64,000 bases of DNA from Epiperipatus broadwayi (lineage: Eukaryota > Onychophora > Udeonychophora > Euonychophora > Peripatidae): NCBI GenBank assembly GCA_028023455.1, contig JAQFVV010006274.1, forward strand, positions 122,001 to 186,000, written 5' to 3'. Shown here piece by piece: positions 1-13,100 of the stretch. How positions within the stretch are numbered: the first letter of the stretch is position 1; every line of letters starts with the position of its first letter. The position numbers were made by a program, and so were the translations under genes. The notes under the pieces were generated by a model that made no database searches, was not told where the DNA came from, and worked only from the letters and a program-made list of their open reading frames with translations.

Positions 1-1740
1 CTTAGAGAGGTCTGTCGAGAAAGTCTTGTTTCTTGAAAAAAAAAAAGTTTCTTCAAAACAATAAAAATGACTTGGAAAAAAAAAAAGACCGGAAAAAAGA
101 AATGTTTGTTTTTAAAAAAAAAAAAGGACAGAATATTTTAAAAAGACAAAAAAAAAACCCATTTTTTTATTTTTAAGAAATATACATAAAACCGGTTACA
201 AAAAAAAAAAACCAACAACAAAAAAATAAAAATCAAGCAAATCCAAATATTAAAAACATAAATAAACAACATTTAAAAACAGCCCGGTAACGTTATATCT
301 ATTTGTTTTTCACTAGCAACAGCGCCATCGAGCGGTAAGGGTAATTAGACGATGTATTACCAAAAAAAGCATTACATTTTTTTTATATTTTTCATTAATG
401 TCAAGAGATAAGAATGTTATAAAATCATTGAAAATAATTTAAGTTCTTTCAAATAAATACTTAAAGAAAAATTAGATAATTTCATAAACAGATACTTAAA
501 AATTTTCACGATTCATATCTGTTTGATCAATAAAGTTCAATTAGTATAACCAATATTTTTTAAGATTTATTATAAATTCAGTATTAATCATGCAAATAAA
601 ATAAAATAAAGCCATCATAATATAAAGTAAAAATACTAACGATTCAGTCATAAATGATATCAAAAACATCCGCAACATTTTATATCTTGATATATATAAT
701 TTTATGTATAAAAAAATAAAAATGGAGTTTCTCTATCAGCTATTCCCTGTTTACTTTTAAATATATATAAATATACATGCATACACATATATACACTTTC
801 TCTCTCAAACATTTTATATCTAATCACAGCTGCAATCAAACTATAGTTTCTATTTTTGATGTTAATATTTTATAAACATATATATTTTTGCTATAAAACT
901 GCAGAATATTAGAAAATTTTAAAAATTCTTAAATATTAGGTACATAAAAAATCTATATAATATTTTAAAATATTCCAAGCTTATAATTGTCATTAAAAGT
1001 TAACAAGAAGTTTTGAATTTTAAAATAAGTTTTTTGTTTATTTCATTAACTTTTTTTTTTCATTCATAAAATTATAAGATTATGTTAAAAGAATTTATTT
1101 ATTAAATATATATGTATAAATAGTTCATTATTAAAAAAACAAAAAAAAACAAAACAAATAACATTTTGTAAATAAGAATTAAAAATAACTAGAATTTTGT
1201 AAATTTTGATGTAACAATTGAGTGAATAAACTTTCTTAATATATAATGTTTGCAGCAAACACTAAAAAAATCTTTCATAATACTTACATTTATAATGGTA
1301 AGTAAATCTCCTATTTAATTAAATAAATCAAATTTGAAACTTTATACATTTATAGTATTAAAACATTAATCACTGGATTTTCACACTAAACAGATAATCA
1401 TTTCTATGTCCTATTTTATATAAGTGAATTAAAATATAATCACCAACTTAAAAGAAAACAATTAAAATCATTTCTCTTTTCTGTATTTGTCCAACATATA
1501 ATGTTTCAAGTTCTCAATAAAATAAAATATTTTTTTTAATCGTAAACTCAAAATGGAAAATGTTTTGTTTTTTTTTACTTTAAAGAACTATATTCATCTC
1601 AAGCACTAATAATTATATATTTTTAAATTATGTGGCATGATATTAGAATCGAATGTAATATTTTAAAAATTTTATGCCATTAATGCAAATGGTTCTTGCA
1701 TGGTGTGAAAATTTCAAAAATACTTATAAAATCCCTAAAT
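1..1740. other. AT-rich stretch without recognisable genes
   Basis: Very A-rich first 300 bases with repeated runs of 8-12 A, then AT-rich sequence with short TA microsatellites. A small GC-richer patch near 315-345 (gcgccatcgagcgg) resembles the outer part of the 30.4-31.6 kb TIR element and may be a fragment of it. No exon with splice sites was recognised. The next STYX exon was looked for here and not found. Confidence 0.5.
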
Positions 1741-2222
1741 GTAAAATTAAGAGCATGCTAATTAACTCTAAACAAGCTTTTTTTTTTTTATTTATGATAA
1801 ATGCTACTACAAGAGAAGGCATTCAAATCATTTTATCTTGGATTGTCCCCATCCCCAGACCGGTTTGACCTATGGGTCTCTCTCTTCAGTGAGGAGTTGG
1901 AACATTAGATTCAAAAAACCAACTCAAGCTAAGCATTTATCTAAAAGTTAATTGTCAAGAAGATCTGAAACTTTTAGACATCTACATGTCTTTAAAGTCA
2001 GCTCTCCAACTGAAAAAAAATCATACGGGCCTGAACTTAATTCAGATACTCCATATATTAGTAGGCTTAGCCATTTAATTTAGCCAAAGCCCCAACAGCA
2101 AAATAGTAATAGTAATAAAAAAAAGTCAGATATCACATGACTTATATATAGCTTGCACTTACAAATATGTAAAATTAAGAGCATGCTAATTAGCTCTAAA
2201 CAAGCTTTTTTTTATTTATTTT
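1741..2222 (-). repeat. Hammerhead-A repeat, one unit plus part of a second
   Basis: The block beginning gtaaaattaagagcatgct at 1741 recurs at 2169, so 428 bp of unit are followed by the start of another. Between them the minus strand carries landmarks shared with the 35-37 kb array: atatcacatgac, gaacttaattcagat, a middle with atccccagaccggttt, and CTGAAGA followed by a GACC-CATA-GGTC hairpin and AAACCGGTC. Stem-I halves TCCTCA and TGGGGA flank it. The GAAA box is CAAA here, so the ribozyme is probably inactive. Confidence 0.6.
1848..1900 (-). ncRNA. Degenerate type-I hammerhead ribozyme (family A)
   Basis: Minus strand order: TCCTCA, CTGAAGA (fits CUGANGA), GAGA plus a 4-bp stem GACC/GGTC with loop CATA, AAAC in place of GAAAC, CG, GTC, TGGGGA. 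The first G of the GAAA box is missing. The stem-I halves pair over 6 bp. Recognised by comparison with the 35-37 kb copies. Confidence 0.4.
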
Positions 2223-3230
2223 CAAGTTCTGTCAGATTATGAATTCTTTTCAAAATGCAAATATTAGAATATCAATTAAACTATTATAGAAAATAAAAAT
2301 ATAAAGATTTAATTAATAAATATTTAGAATTTTTTGCTCCATGCAAAAAGCATTTATATTGATATATAATTACGGAATTATTTTTGTTTTAAATTACTAA
2401 TTTAATTTTGTTCTGTGATTTTTTTAAAAATTATTTTAACTTAAACATAAATACTATTATCAGAATTCTATTTATCATTATGTTTGATTACTTATAACTA
2501 GTGTATTATTTATAACAGCAATGCATTAACTAGACAAGTTGAATTTCTTTTAAAATTTATATATTATACTTATATATACAAATGTTAAATAATTTGTTAT
2601 GTCCATAATCTGATAGAACTTGAAAATTTCTATTACAATACAATCAAGCTTAGGATTTTTCTTCCAGATAATTACTCCAGCTAAACATCCAATACTGGCC
2701 AAGTTATTCTTTAACTAGAAGATAAAACAAGAATGAAAGCTATTTAAACTATCATAACGTCAGTCTCAAGTCTTCTGAGAAAAGTCTTGACCATTTTTAT
2801 GTTGGAAGTTATTGAAGAAGCCTTGCAGTAAACTATCTAAGGTATTTTTATCTTTATATATACATATGCTTTTAAAAATAGTTTATTTTAATTTTTATAA
2901 TTTTAAGAGCATTTATTAAACTTCATTTTTTAAATACATAAATTTAAAATATTTATTATGTAATTTTGCTAAATAAGATATGATTTGAATTATATAACTC
3001 AATATGTGTACCAGAAGAACTCCACAGAATGTAACAATGGAAGATAGACAATAGATTGGAAAATGAAAAATATATAAATATTTAAAAAAAGAATATCACA
3101 CAAAAGGATTCACAGATAAATCTATAAAAGAAATATAATGAAAACAAAAACTATAATAAAGATAAATGGGATATTTTGGGATAGAAATATATCAAAACTA
3201 AATAAATGATGTATAAATAATACAAAAATG
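2223..3230. other. Intronic or intergenic AT-rich sequence, nothing recognised
   Basis: Mostly A/T with no open frame or splice-bounded block that I recognise. A patch at 2635-2840 is slightly richer in C/G but shows no motif. Confidence 0.4.
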
Positions 3231-3560
3231 AAAACATTAGAACAGAAAGAGTTAAAAACTAGAGAAATGGATCACTTATAAAATTTGACAGAAAATCAAG
3301 AAGAGAACAAATAATAATAATAATAATAATATAAATAATGGATAGAAAACACATTAGAAATCAGAATAATAAGATAATTTAAATGCTACTGACATATGTA
3401 TAGAGGATATGTCAGGGAAGATTACTAAAATAAATATTAAACTGGATACCATTGAGAAAGAGAAGGATTCCAAAATGCAATTGGCAAGTAAAATATAAAA
3501 ATGCCACAGATCATTATAGATCAATTAAAAGATCAAAGCATTCGTGTACATGTGTATGTT
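3230..3560 (+). pseudogene. Possible decayed LINE 3' end
   Basis: Scattered frames on the plus strand resemble the C-terminal tail of RTE-like LINE ORF2: around 3395-3530 they suggest a Y-R-G-Y region followed by KLDTIEKE and then CNWQVKYKNATDHYRSI. A (TAA)n microsatellite at 3311-3332 interrupts it. There are many frameshifts, so this is a weak recognition. Confidence 0.25.
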
Positions 3561-3640
3561 TACTTACTGGGTAATTATAGATCATATATCTTCTTTACTT
3601 TTTTTTCATTTCTTCATATATTCATATATATTATTTTTTT

Positions 3641-3779
3641 ATAAATCTCATATACACTCTAATGCAATTTTTACATAATTTGGCTTTTATTTTTTTAACA
3701 GTTTTGACTGTCCTGCAGTCTTCAGCAGAGCTTTTTATAACCTTCTTCCTTTTAAATTGCATTATATGAGAAGATTTAT
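3641..3779. repeat. Foldback element with hairpin core
   Basis: Arms 3641-3670 and 3754-3779 are inverted repeats (ataaatct...catat...atgcaattt). The centre, on the minus strand, holds CTGCTGAA, then a perfect 5-bp hairpin GACTG-CAGGA-CAGTC, then AAAAC. The order looks hammerhead-like, but the bases next to the hairpin do not fit the canonical core. Confidence 0.45.
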
Positions 3780-4107
3780 AAAAAATAATAATTATAGATC
3801 ATTAAATAAGTATTTGAAGACTAATTTTCATAGTAAAATATAAAAACAAATCAATTTTCTAATATTAAGTAGAAATAAATACTACAAACAATGAAATAAT
3901 CCTACAAATTATTTACAGTTTATTTCTAAATATGACCAAAATCCATCATTCAAAATTACAAATAGATTTTTTGTGACATTAAAAAATTTCAAATAGTTTT
4001 TTTTTTTTTATGTATATAATATTTTAAAGATTTTATATAACTATTGAACAAAATACATATTATTAGAATGAAAAGTACATATATAATTTACTAAAGTTGA
4101 TATTTAC

Positions 4108-4147
4108 CTCCTTGATATTCCAGCATTTCCATGAACTAAGGCATTTC
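4108..4147 (-). CDS. STYX: STYX coding exon 7 (dead signature loop)
   Basis: This 40-nt exon contributes two bases completing Gly, then NALVHGNAGISR, then two bases of the next codon (AG, Ser or Arg). The loop HGNAGISR is the phosphatase signature with Gly in place of catalytic Cys, diagnostic of STYX. Acceptor is ttttttttttag and donor is GTAAAT. The downstream exon was not found between 1 and 4107 and should lie left of the window. Confidence 0.93.
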
Positions 4148-7100
4148 CTAAAAAAAAAATTAAGTAAATTACAAAAAAAGGTCAGCTATTTTCATTAATA
4201 TTTCTCATATATAGTAATAATAATAATCAAAAAAGGATTATTATTATTTGATTTATAAAGATTTATCAAGTTCACAATACATTTTAATCTTTTTTTTTTT
4301 TTTGCCAAAATTACCCATCAAAAAAAAAAAGTCTAGTGGACAAATTTATTTTTATTAACTAAGATTTATATTTTGAAAAGCCAACAAAATGCAGCTTGTT
4401 GAGTTTTGTTGCAAAATTATAATTTGGAAACCTGAATATACTTTAGGAAGTTTCCACTTACTCCAAATCATATTTTTAAAGAGTTCTAAAATAAAAGAAA
4501 ATAATTTTTGAAGAAATTCAGGTTTAAAAAGGGTAATCCTTGAAGACATCTCTTTCAATTCCTTTGGTGTCGTTTTTAAATAGTTATGTGGATGCATGAT
4601 ATTAATTGTAAAAAAAATTAAAACTTTTTTTTACAGAATTTACATCAAATCATTTATATCTATAATAATTTAATGATTTTTTGTTAAATATTTTTCTTTC
4701 TTATTTCTAAATAATATTCAATACCAAAAACTACATTTAAAGATTTCATAGTTATAAAATACTGTCACCATTTTTCTTAAAGTGCATAAAGATTATGTTT
4801 CTAATACTTTTTTAAAATTATAGTATAAAACTAAATACCAGACAGACCAATCTAAAAAATAGATAATAGAAATTTTTTTACATTATAGCATTATTTTTCT
4901 TTTTTTAGAATACTTATAACATTGTAAACAAAATACATATAAAACCAACAAGATATTAAACTTAGTTTTATAACTTGAAAACAAATACAAAAACAATTAT
5001 GCTAGAATAATGCGAAAGTAAATACAGATAACCTTCCTAAAGCACGATATCCTATAACACAGTTTTGCTCTTACTCAATAAGATAAATTGTGGAAACGGT
5101 CATATAACACATCACCTACAAGACTACTTCAGTCTAACACAATCAAAAATTTGTGGAAACCCTTGTATTCTACTATTAAACATATATATTGTACCAATAA
5201 ATCTTATATATATATATCTATAAGGAGAGCATGCAAATAAATTGATGTTCTTTAAGATTACTTAATACTTCATCTCTGAATATTGTTTCCAGGACATTTT
5301 ATTCCGTAACTTTTAATTACATTTGTTTCCATAGTCAATTCCTTATTTACAATAAATCAATTCATTCATTCACTTTATTAAAGTTCTTTTCCAATGTTCC
5401 AAGTTGTTAAAATGCTTTTTATAAGATTTTATAAAATATATTTTTTGTACAATGTTATAAAATAATAAAGCATAAATCTACAAATTAGAATAGACAATAT
5501 ATTCAAATTATATTTAAATAAAATTCACATTCCTTCCTATTTGTCTGTTTTACATATGATAATCAATATTTGAATACTTATTTTAACTAAATTAAATAAT
5601 TTAAAATAATGTTTTCTTTTGTATATGTATTTAACATTGTTTAATCATATCAACATATAAATATACAAACACACATAGCTTAACAATAGTTTAATATCCT
5701 GTTTGTTGAATGTTTAAAGATAATTTTGAAACTGTATGCAATAAATAAAATTTTAGTAAATAAATTTATCAATACGAACTTTATTTTACTATTGCTATCA
5801 CATAAAACTATTTGTATACTTTTATTAATATATCACTGACATCATATTATGTCATCAGTTTTATTGTATCGTCCTTAGACTAAGAATAGCCCGTATTAAG
5901 ATTTTGCCGAGAGATAAATAAAATAAATTTTTAGAGTTGAAACAAGATAATGAATTTTTTCTTTTTTTTTTGTAGATAACATTACCAGGTTTAAATTCAA
6001 ATCGTACTACTATAATATATACTGTATTTAGTAGTCTAAATCACACACTATGGATACCCAATACATATGTATATATATACAAAAATAAAATATAATTGGG
6101 AGAATACCCGACTTTTTGGGGGAATACCCTAATTTTATTTTATCAAGAACCTCTTTCTCTGACTTAAGTGCACATCATTATGTATTTTGTATTTCAAGTA
6201 TTCAGTTCATGAATCGCAGAAAATATTATTTAAAAAAATTTTTTGGGTACAAGTTAAAGAATATCATTTTATTTTTAAATTAATTTTTGGAAAATTAAAT
6301 TTCAGTCCCATACTCTGTCTGATAAAAATAAAAAAAACGTTTAAGAGAAAATTTATTTCTCTGGATGTTGAAATACAACTTTTGGATTGTCTTGCAAAAG
6401 AGAGGGAGAAAAAACATCACACACAGCAAAAACTTTAAACGAAAATGAAGCAACAATCCCTGCTGTTGCTGTAGGATCTTAGATATCTGCAAAATATGCA
6501 GCTCATCCCTATGCGCCGATAATTGAAAAAATGGAAAAGGCATTCAAGCACTTGGATTGACCATAACTGAAAAAAGAATTCCATTGGATGGCAATATCAT
6601 TAAACAAAAAGCTCTTAAAATTTACAAAGACGTTTAAAAAAATAGAGAATCTTCTGTCATCAGATTTTGTAGCAAATAAAAGCCACTTTGAAAAATTCAA
6701 AGAGCATTCTGCAATTCATAACATAAGAATTCAGGGCAAATCTGCATCAGCTGATCATGAAGCTACCAGGACATATTCAGAAAATTTACAAAAGAACAAT
6801 TCATGAAGTTTTAATGCCAATGAAACTGAACTTTGGTGGAAAAAAAAATGTCTAATAGAACTTTTATAATGAAATAAGAAAAAACTGCACCCAGTTTTAA
6901 AGTATCTAAAGATCATGTAATGCTCTTTTTGTACAGTAATGCATCAAAAAACTTTATGGCAAAAAACACCTTGTATATTAGAAAATAAATTCAAAAGCTT
7001 AGGTAAATGGAGATTTATTTATAGACTGGTTTTGCAAGTATTTAATGTCAGAGATTGAAAATTATTTAAAGAAAAAGAATTTGGAATTAAGGTACTGTTA

Positions 7101-10100
7101 CTGTTAGATAACACTCTAGATCAACCCACAAGATTTGAGTGATTCCAATGTCCAAATAGTGCTTCTACACTAAACACGACTTCAATGTTAAAGCCATGTT
7201 GCAAAAAGATTTGGCTATTGCCAGTTGAAATTGAATCGAAATTGTTAGAAAATGAATTTGGTGGCATATTAGAACTTTCTAAATTGAATGGAGGTGATGT
7301 CTTTGAGAATATGGCTATTCAGGATGTTCAAGATTTATTGATGAGAAATTGGCAAAGTGGATTTGGTAGAAACAGTATTAGAAGTTGTAAATCAAATATA
7401 TTCTAAGGGAGCAGCAATATGATAAAAACTGTGAAGTTAATAAATGAACATTAATAAAATTACAGGAAGACCCCTATTCGCTAAAAGAAACCGAAAAGTC
7501 AAAAGAAAGCAGCAAAATTGCCTATCTCTATACTGGGAAATCTACAATGACCTTGTAAGAACCAGCAAACCAAAATTACAGGCAGAAGATGCAAAAGATG
7601 AAAAGAATTCATGAATAAAGATGATATCATTCGAGCGAAAAAACATTTATGTTTCTTTGTTTTAAATTAAACATAACTCAAAGTATATGTAAACAAAGGG
7701 AGTAAATCACCCTCCCCTAAGTTATGTTTGTATCAAGCAGTGATGAAAAAGAAAATTATTAAATTAAGGTTACTAAAATGATTATAATTATAGTTTGTTT
7801 CTTTTAGTTTTGTATTATACATATATTTTAATGTTTTTAATAAAAATGAAGTTGCTCGCATGAATTTAAAAAAAAACTGTTTTTAATAAGTTTTTGGAAC
7901 TAAATCTGCCTTTTTGCAATGGCTCTGGGTCTCATATAACACTGTTTCACATAACATAGCCTTTTCTAGGAATATATCTACCATGTTATAGGTTTTTTTG
8001 GATATTTGTACTGTGCCGGTCACTCTATGAGTGACGACACACAAGGTGGCTGTAGTTGAAGCGACAGCTCAGTTATAGATAATTACAATTATTAATTTAC
8101 GTAGTAAACAGTATAAAATGGATGAAGTGTTGGTGTATATACTGTATTTCTTACCCACACACACTCAAGAATATTAACTCCCAAATTGTAAATTGATGCA
8201 TAATATTGTAGTATATATGCGTACAATATTTTTGTTTCATTTTTATTTTGTTATTTTAATAAATGTAAACGTTCTATATTTATAATTTTATATCATTTTT
8301 TTATTCTTTCTGTAAAAAGTTGTTTACTTGTTGGAACATGTTGTAAAGGACATAAAAATATATAAAATAATTAAAAAGTAATTATAAATGTTCCAACACA
8401 TCTGTACTTTATTTTTAAATCATAAGATTTTCTATGTTAATGCATTAAGAAAAGTCAGGTGGCCAATGTTTAACCAAATATAAAAATACACTAATGTATT
8501 AATTGCCACCCTGCTTTGTACTTTTATTTTTACAAACAAAAGAGTTCAAAGAATCAAGACACCAATGTAAATATAGAAAAATCTTGTTTATTTGTTGTAT
8601 AGCTATGTTTAATTTTAATCCATAGTAAAAGAATTTTTTCTTTGTATTTAAATTTGAAACTAATTTATATTTGAAACTGATGTTATCAGTATAATGGTCT
8701 GAGTCGCCCAGATAAAATTAAAGTAAAAATAATAGATGAAACTAATTAAAGAAAACAATCTTTAAAAAAAGGTATGTGAATTATTTTTGGATCGATTAGC
8801 CATCAAGATAAAAGCTGGGGACAATGATTCAAAGGGGGTGGGGGTAACCAAATTGACTGTGTAATGGAGGTGCTATATATACTGTTTATATCAAGTGCAG
8901 GACAACAGTGGTAGTTATATTAAGAGTTCTTACATATTTTTCCATGTTCTCTCAGATGTATTTTCTCCAGTCTTCTGAGGTATAGCCAGAGAGATTCTCA
9001 GAGCGATCTAAGCTCTTTAGTATATATTGTGTGATCGTTATAGGCCAACTATCCTTATATTTTAGTCACTGCAAATATTTTTTATGATTCCAGATTAATG
9101 CAAAGGTTACTTACGCAGAAATACCACTGCTATGGAGTACTGACCTAATAATTGAATGGTGATAGCTAAAGCCAGTATGGAGGAAAGTGAGGTTACCAAA
9201 ATCTTGCAGTGCTAAAGAGCTTCTGCAGGCTGCAATCTAGAAGACATGACTGTTAAGAAAGTGCATAGAGCCGAGTCTCTACTGAATTCACTTCTAATAA
9301 AGTAATAGCAGTGTTCGTCTGATTGCCACAGCATTAACAAATTCAAGATGAAGACCAGTTCTACATCAACCAGCGAAATAATTATGGGGAAGAAGCTCCA
9401 TCCAAGCCATTGAAATGTAGTCATCCAGGTCTAGCAGATATTGATGATGAAGATAGCCAAACCATCAGAATGAAAGAACGAAGTCCTTGCTGCCCTAGTA
9501 AACAGATGTGTATAGCACGTTCAGAGACCCCAAATCCGGATGAAGTCTCAAGACACCGGAGGGTAAAATTTGTTTCAACCTTTTAATATTATTTTTTTTT
9601 TAGATACTACTTATATGTTTATATTTATATATCCACAACGTTTAAAATCTAATTATGCCAGGGATCTAATTTATATTTCGGTAGTGTGTGTATATTAAAT
9701 CATTTATCCGCTACATGCAGGATTTTTTAAGTTAGTCATTCTTCCACATTTAATTTAAAAATATATAATTTTAAAATACTATTAAACTGTGGAATGAATG
9801 CAGAAATGAGCATACACATATGACCAAATATATAATGATCTCATATTACTTTTTATATTGCCTAAGTATAGAACTCAGACCACTTCATCCAAACATTTTA
9901 ATGAATTAAGGGAAACGGATTAAATAATATCTTATTTTCTTTTATTTGTGCAATTGGTGGTGGGATAATGGGGTTTAAGAAATGTTAATTGATATATGTA
10001 ATAAATGTTTTATGACATTTAATTGTGAGTGTGTTATATTTATTTTCTTTCATTTCCTAAAAATATGATAAAGTAGATATATTTCCGAGAGCAGCTTTAA

Positions 10101-13100
10101 AGATTTCTTTTTATATAACCTGAGATAAAAGGGCTGAGCATAGCATAATGGGATATGACTTTATCGGGCCTTAGAAAGTTTGTATATGTTTTGTAATAGA
10201 TTGGGAGTTGTATATCCTTCCAATCAGGGATTTTCTGCCTGGGAGTGGCGCATAAAGCCGTGAATTATTCACGGTCTTTCAAAGGTATACAGCAATTAAC
10301 CTTTTGACGTCTGTTGATATAGTAATGAAATAATCAAACATGATTCAATATATTGCTCGATTTATGTGTTAATATAAATTTAATTATAAAATTCATATTT
10401 TGATTAAAATTAGTATTGAGATTTCACCCTGAGGTAGCACAATCACTTCATACTTGATATGTATGCCTAAAAATTAGAGCAGGGCGAAAAGTTCGCCCGG
10501 TATAGAATTAAATAAGAAAAAAAAAATTGCATAAAACATTACTTTTTCATTTTCTTTAACTACTTTATTGTCTCAATGCTTATCCTATACTTTTTGTTCC
10601 ATTACTTTTTAAAGGAAACTGCTGAACTGCAACTGCCCTTAAAATTTCTTTAAATTTGAAATTTTTTTCTATCATCACCTTGTTTACTTAATTCAATAAC
10701 TCCTACTTTATATTTTAAATCTTACAAATTTAGCATTATTCATAAATCAAATCTGGATTAGAAAGTAATCTAATTAAAATATGATTTTATCATTTTGTTA
10801 CTTCTCTTGTGATTTTTCAAGTGTGTATTTATTAGATTGCTATTTTTCCTACAAAAATTTATCATTTATTTCATTTCTAACCATTTTTCCACAATCTTCC
10901 ATTAGATCACTTTTTTTTTCCCATCGGTTATGTAAGATATTTACAATTAATATTTATATATTGTAAGAATAAATAGTTCTCTATTAATATTAAAAAAAAA
11001 AAAACAACTTTGTAATGAAATTTGGATTGCAAACCTAATTTTTTTCCCTTTCTGTCTTAATGTTAATTTAATAAAAAAAAAGTTAAAACAAAACTAAATA
11101 TTTAAATAATAGTTTTAAAAAAGGGTAAACTTTATCACGTCTATGATGTTGGATAAACAAATCAAATTTTATATTCATAACTCCCAATACATGTGTGTAA
11201 ATGAGAACATCTTTGTATTAAAATTTTCCAAACATCATTTTAAAGAAAAAATTAACAGAAATGAAATTCTTGTAAATGTTTTAAATTTATGCTTTATGTG
11301 TTTTATTTAATTTGCTCCCATAGAATTTGTGATAAACTGATGTTAATAAAAACTATTAAATTCATTTCCTTTATTTTTCATATTTCGTTTATTTTGCCAG
11401 TTACATGATCTCATTGAGAACTATATAAATGTTGCAAAGATCATTATTGTTATCACTCATTACTACAATATTATTAATAGGTAGTTATGAAAATTAAACT
11501 TAACATTTTTTTGTTAAAAATAATCCACAGAAAAAAAGCATGTCTTTGAGACTTGTAAATAGTGGGCTAAAACTTCAACAATAGGTGCCTGCTTCAATAA
11601 TTTTGCTACATATTTGAAATATGCTCCCATAACATTAGAAGTGAAAAGAAAAGTAGAGGAGAGCACAATAGAAATTTATGCCATAAATACAATTTTTTAC
11701 TTATATGATATCTTCTCCATTTCATTAAAATGTATAAAATTTTACTTCAAAATATAGTTTCAAGTTAAATCAATACTTTTGTCTTACTATCATATTTTAT
11801 CATTTCATTCTAATGCTTTACAAGTTAATAATTCCACTACATCCATTTTCATTACTTTCCTGCATTGTGCTTTAATAATTGCTATCATGTTTTAAAAGTA
11901 GACATATCCATTGATTAGTATTGTTTTACTTTGTTTTTTTACATAATACTTAGAAAATGGTCATTTGATATTGCTGAATTAATTTGTCTATTTTATTCGT
12001 CTCTTCTAGCTGTTTATGAATTTTGTGAGATTTTTAATACACTATTTTTTTTTTTTATTCTTTAATATATTAAGTCAAAAAAAAAAAAATTAACTTCCAA
12101 TGACATTATAGAATTAAAAGAGATGTATATTTAATAATTTACTCATAAGTTGAAATATATGTATTTTAATAAAATATAAGTTATGTATTGTAATAAAATA
12201 AGTTACGAGATTAATTCACAGAGGAAATAAATAGATAAAATAAATAAATAAATAAACAGCCAGATTAAGAATAATTGAATTGCTGTAATAAAATATTTAA
12301 TTAAAATGTAATGTGTAACAGTAATTATCAGAAAGAAAAAATAAATATCAAATAACAGAGGAAATTTAATTAGTACGAGTTATTCAAATAAGCTACTGTT
12401 ATGTAGCCCATTTTTTCGAGATCTCGAAGCATGTGTCCTTTCTGTTAATGGCATGGATGTCTCTATTAATATAGAATGCCTCCTTTATTTTTCTCCTGTA
12501 ATCATTTGGCTCTGAACATAAAATAATGGGGTTGGCAGGTATGAAGTTGTGCCCAGATTGTTTACTATGTTCGAAAAATACAGAGGATGTGTTGCTGTTC
12601 GTTTGAGCTCTGTTGAATGTGTAACGATGTTGAGCCAATCTAGTATTAATTGTGGCTTTCGTTTCCCCATAATATGTAGCGTGGCATCCGGCTTGAGGGC
12701 AGGAAATAGAGTATACCACGTGTGGGGTGAGCATTCTATATTAATAGAGACATCCATGCCATTAACAGAAAGGACACATGCTTCGAGATCTCGAAAAATG
12801 GGCTACGTAACAGTAGCTTATTTGAATATTTACATTTGCATATATTTATTACAACTTTTCATGAAGGCTATGAGTATGAGGCATGGTTCCTCGAAAACGT
12901 TCAGCCGAAAATTTTTAATAGTAAGTTATATTTTCTCTAATTAATAATTACAATTAAGTATTTTTCGTTTTTACATATAAGGAGAAATTAAAACCATATT
13001 TATTAGTACGAGTTAAAATACTAATTAAATTTAAAGAGGCAAGATTAAACTGATAATACACCCACCACCCAGATTTTCCCCAATGAACTTAATTACTCAA

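Noticed and set aside
4355-4597. An 80-codon minus-strand frame with protein-like sequence and an internal donor-like GGAGTAAGT, considered as an extra STYX exon.
   Set aside because: The STYX frame joins exon 6 to exon 7 perfectly without it, no acceptor precedes it, and the translation matches nothing in STYX.
10781-10966. A serine- and phenylalanine-rich short open frame.
   Set aside because: Composition is typical of AT-rich noise; no motif, splice site or start context supports it. The same holds for frames at 31012-31256, 45980-46231, 48225-48485 and 50907-51107.
12549-12944. A 131-codon plus-strand frame across the Penelope-like fragment.
   Set aside because: It is the complementary strand of the GIY-YIG frame plus the flipped arm; the minus-strand frame carries the recognisable motif.
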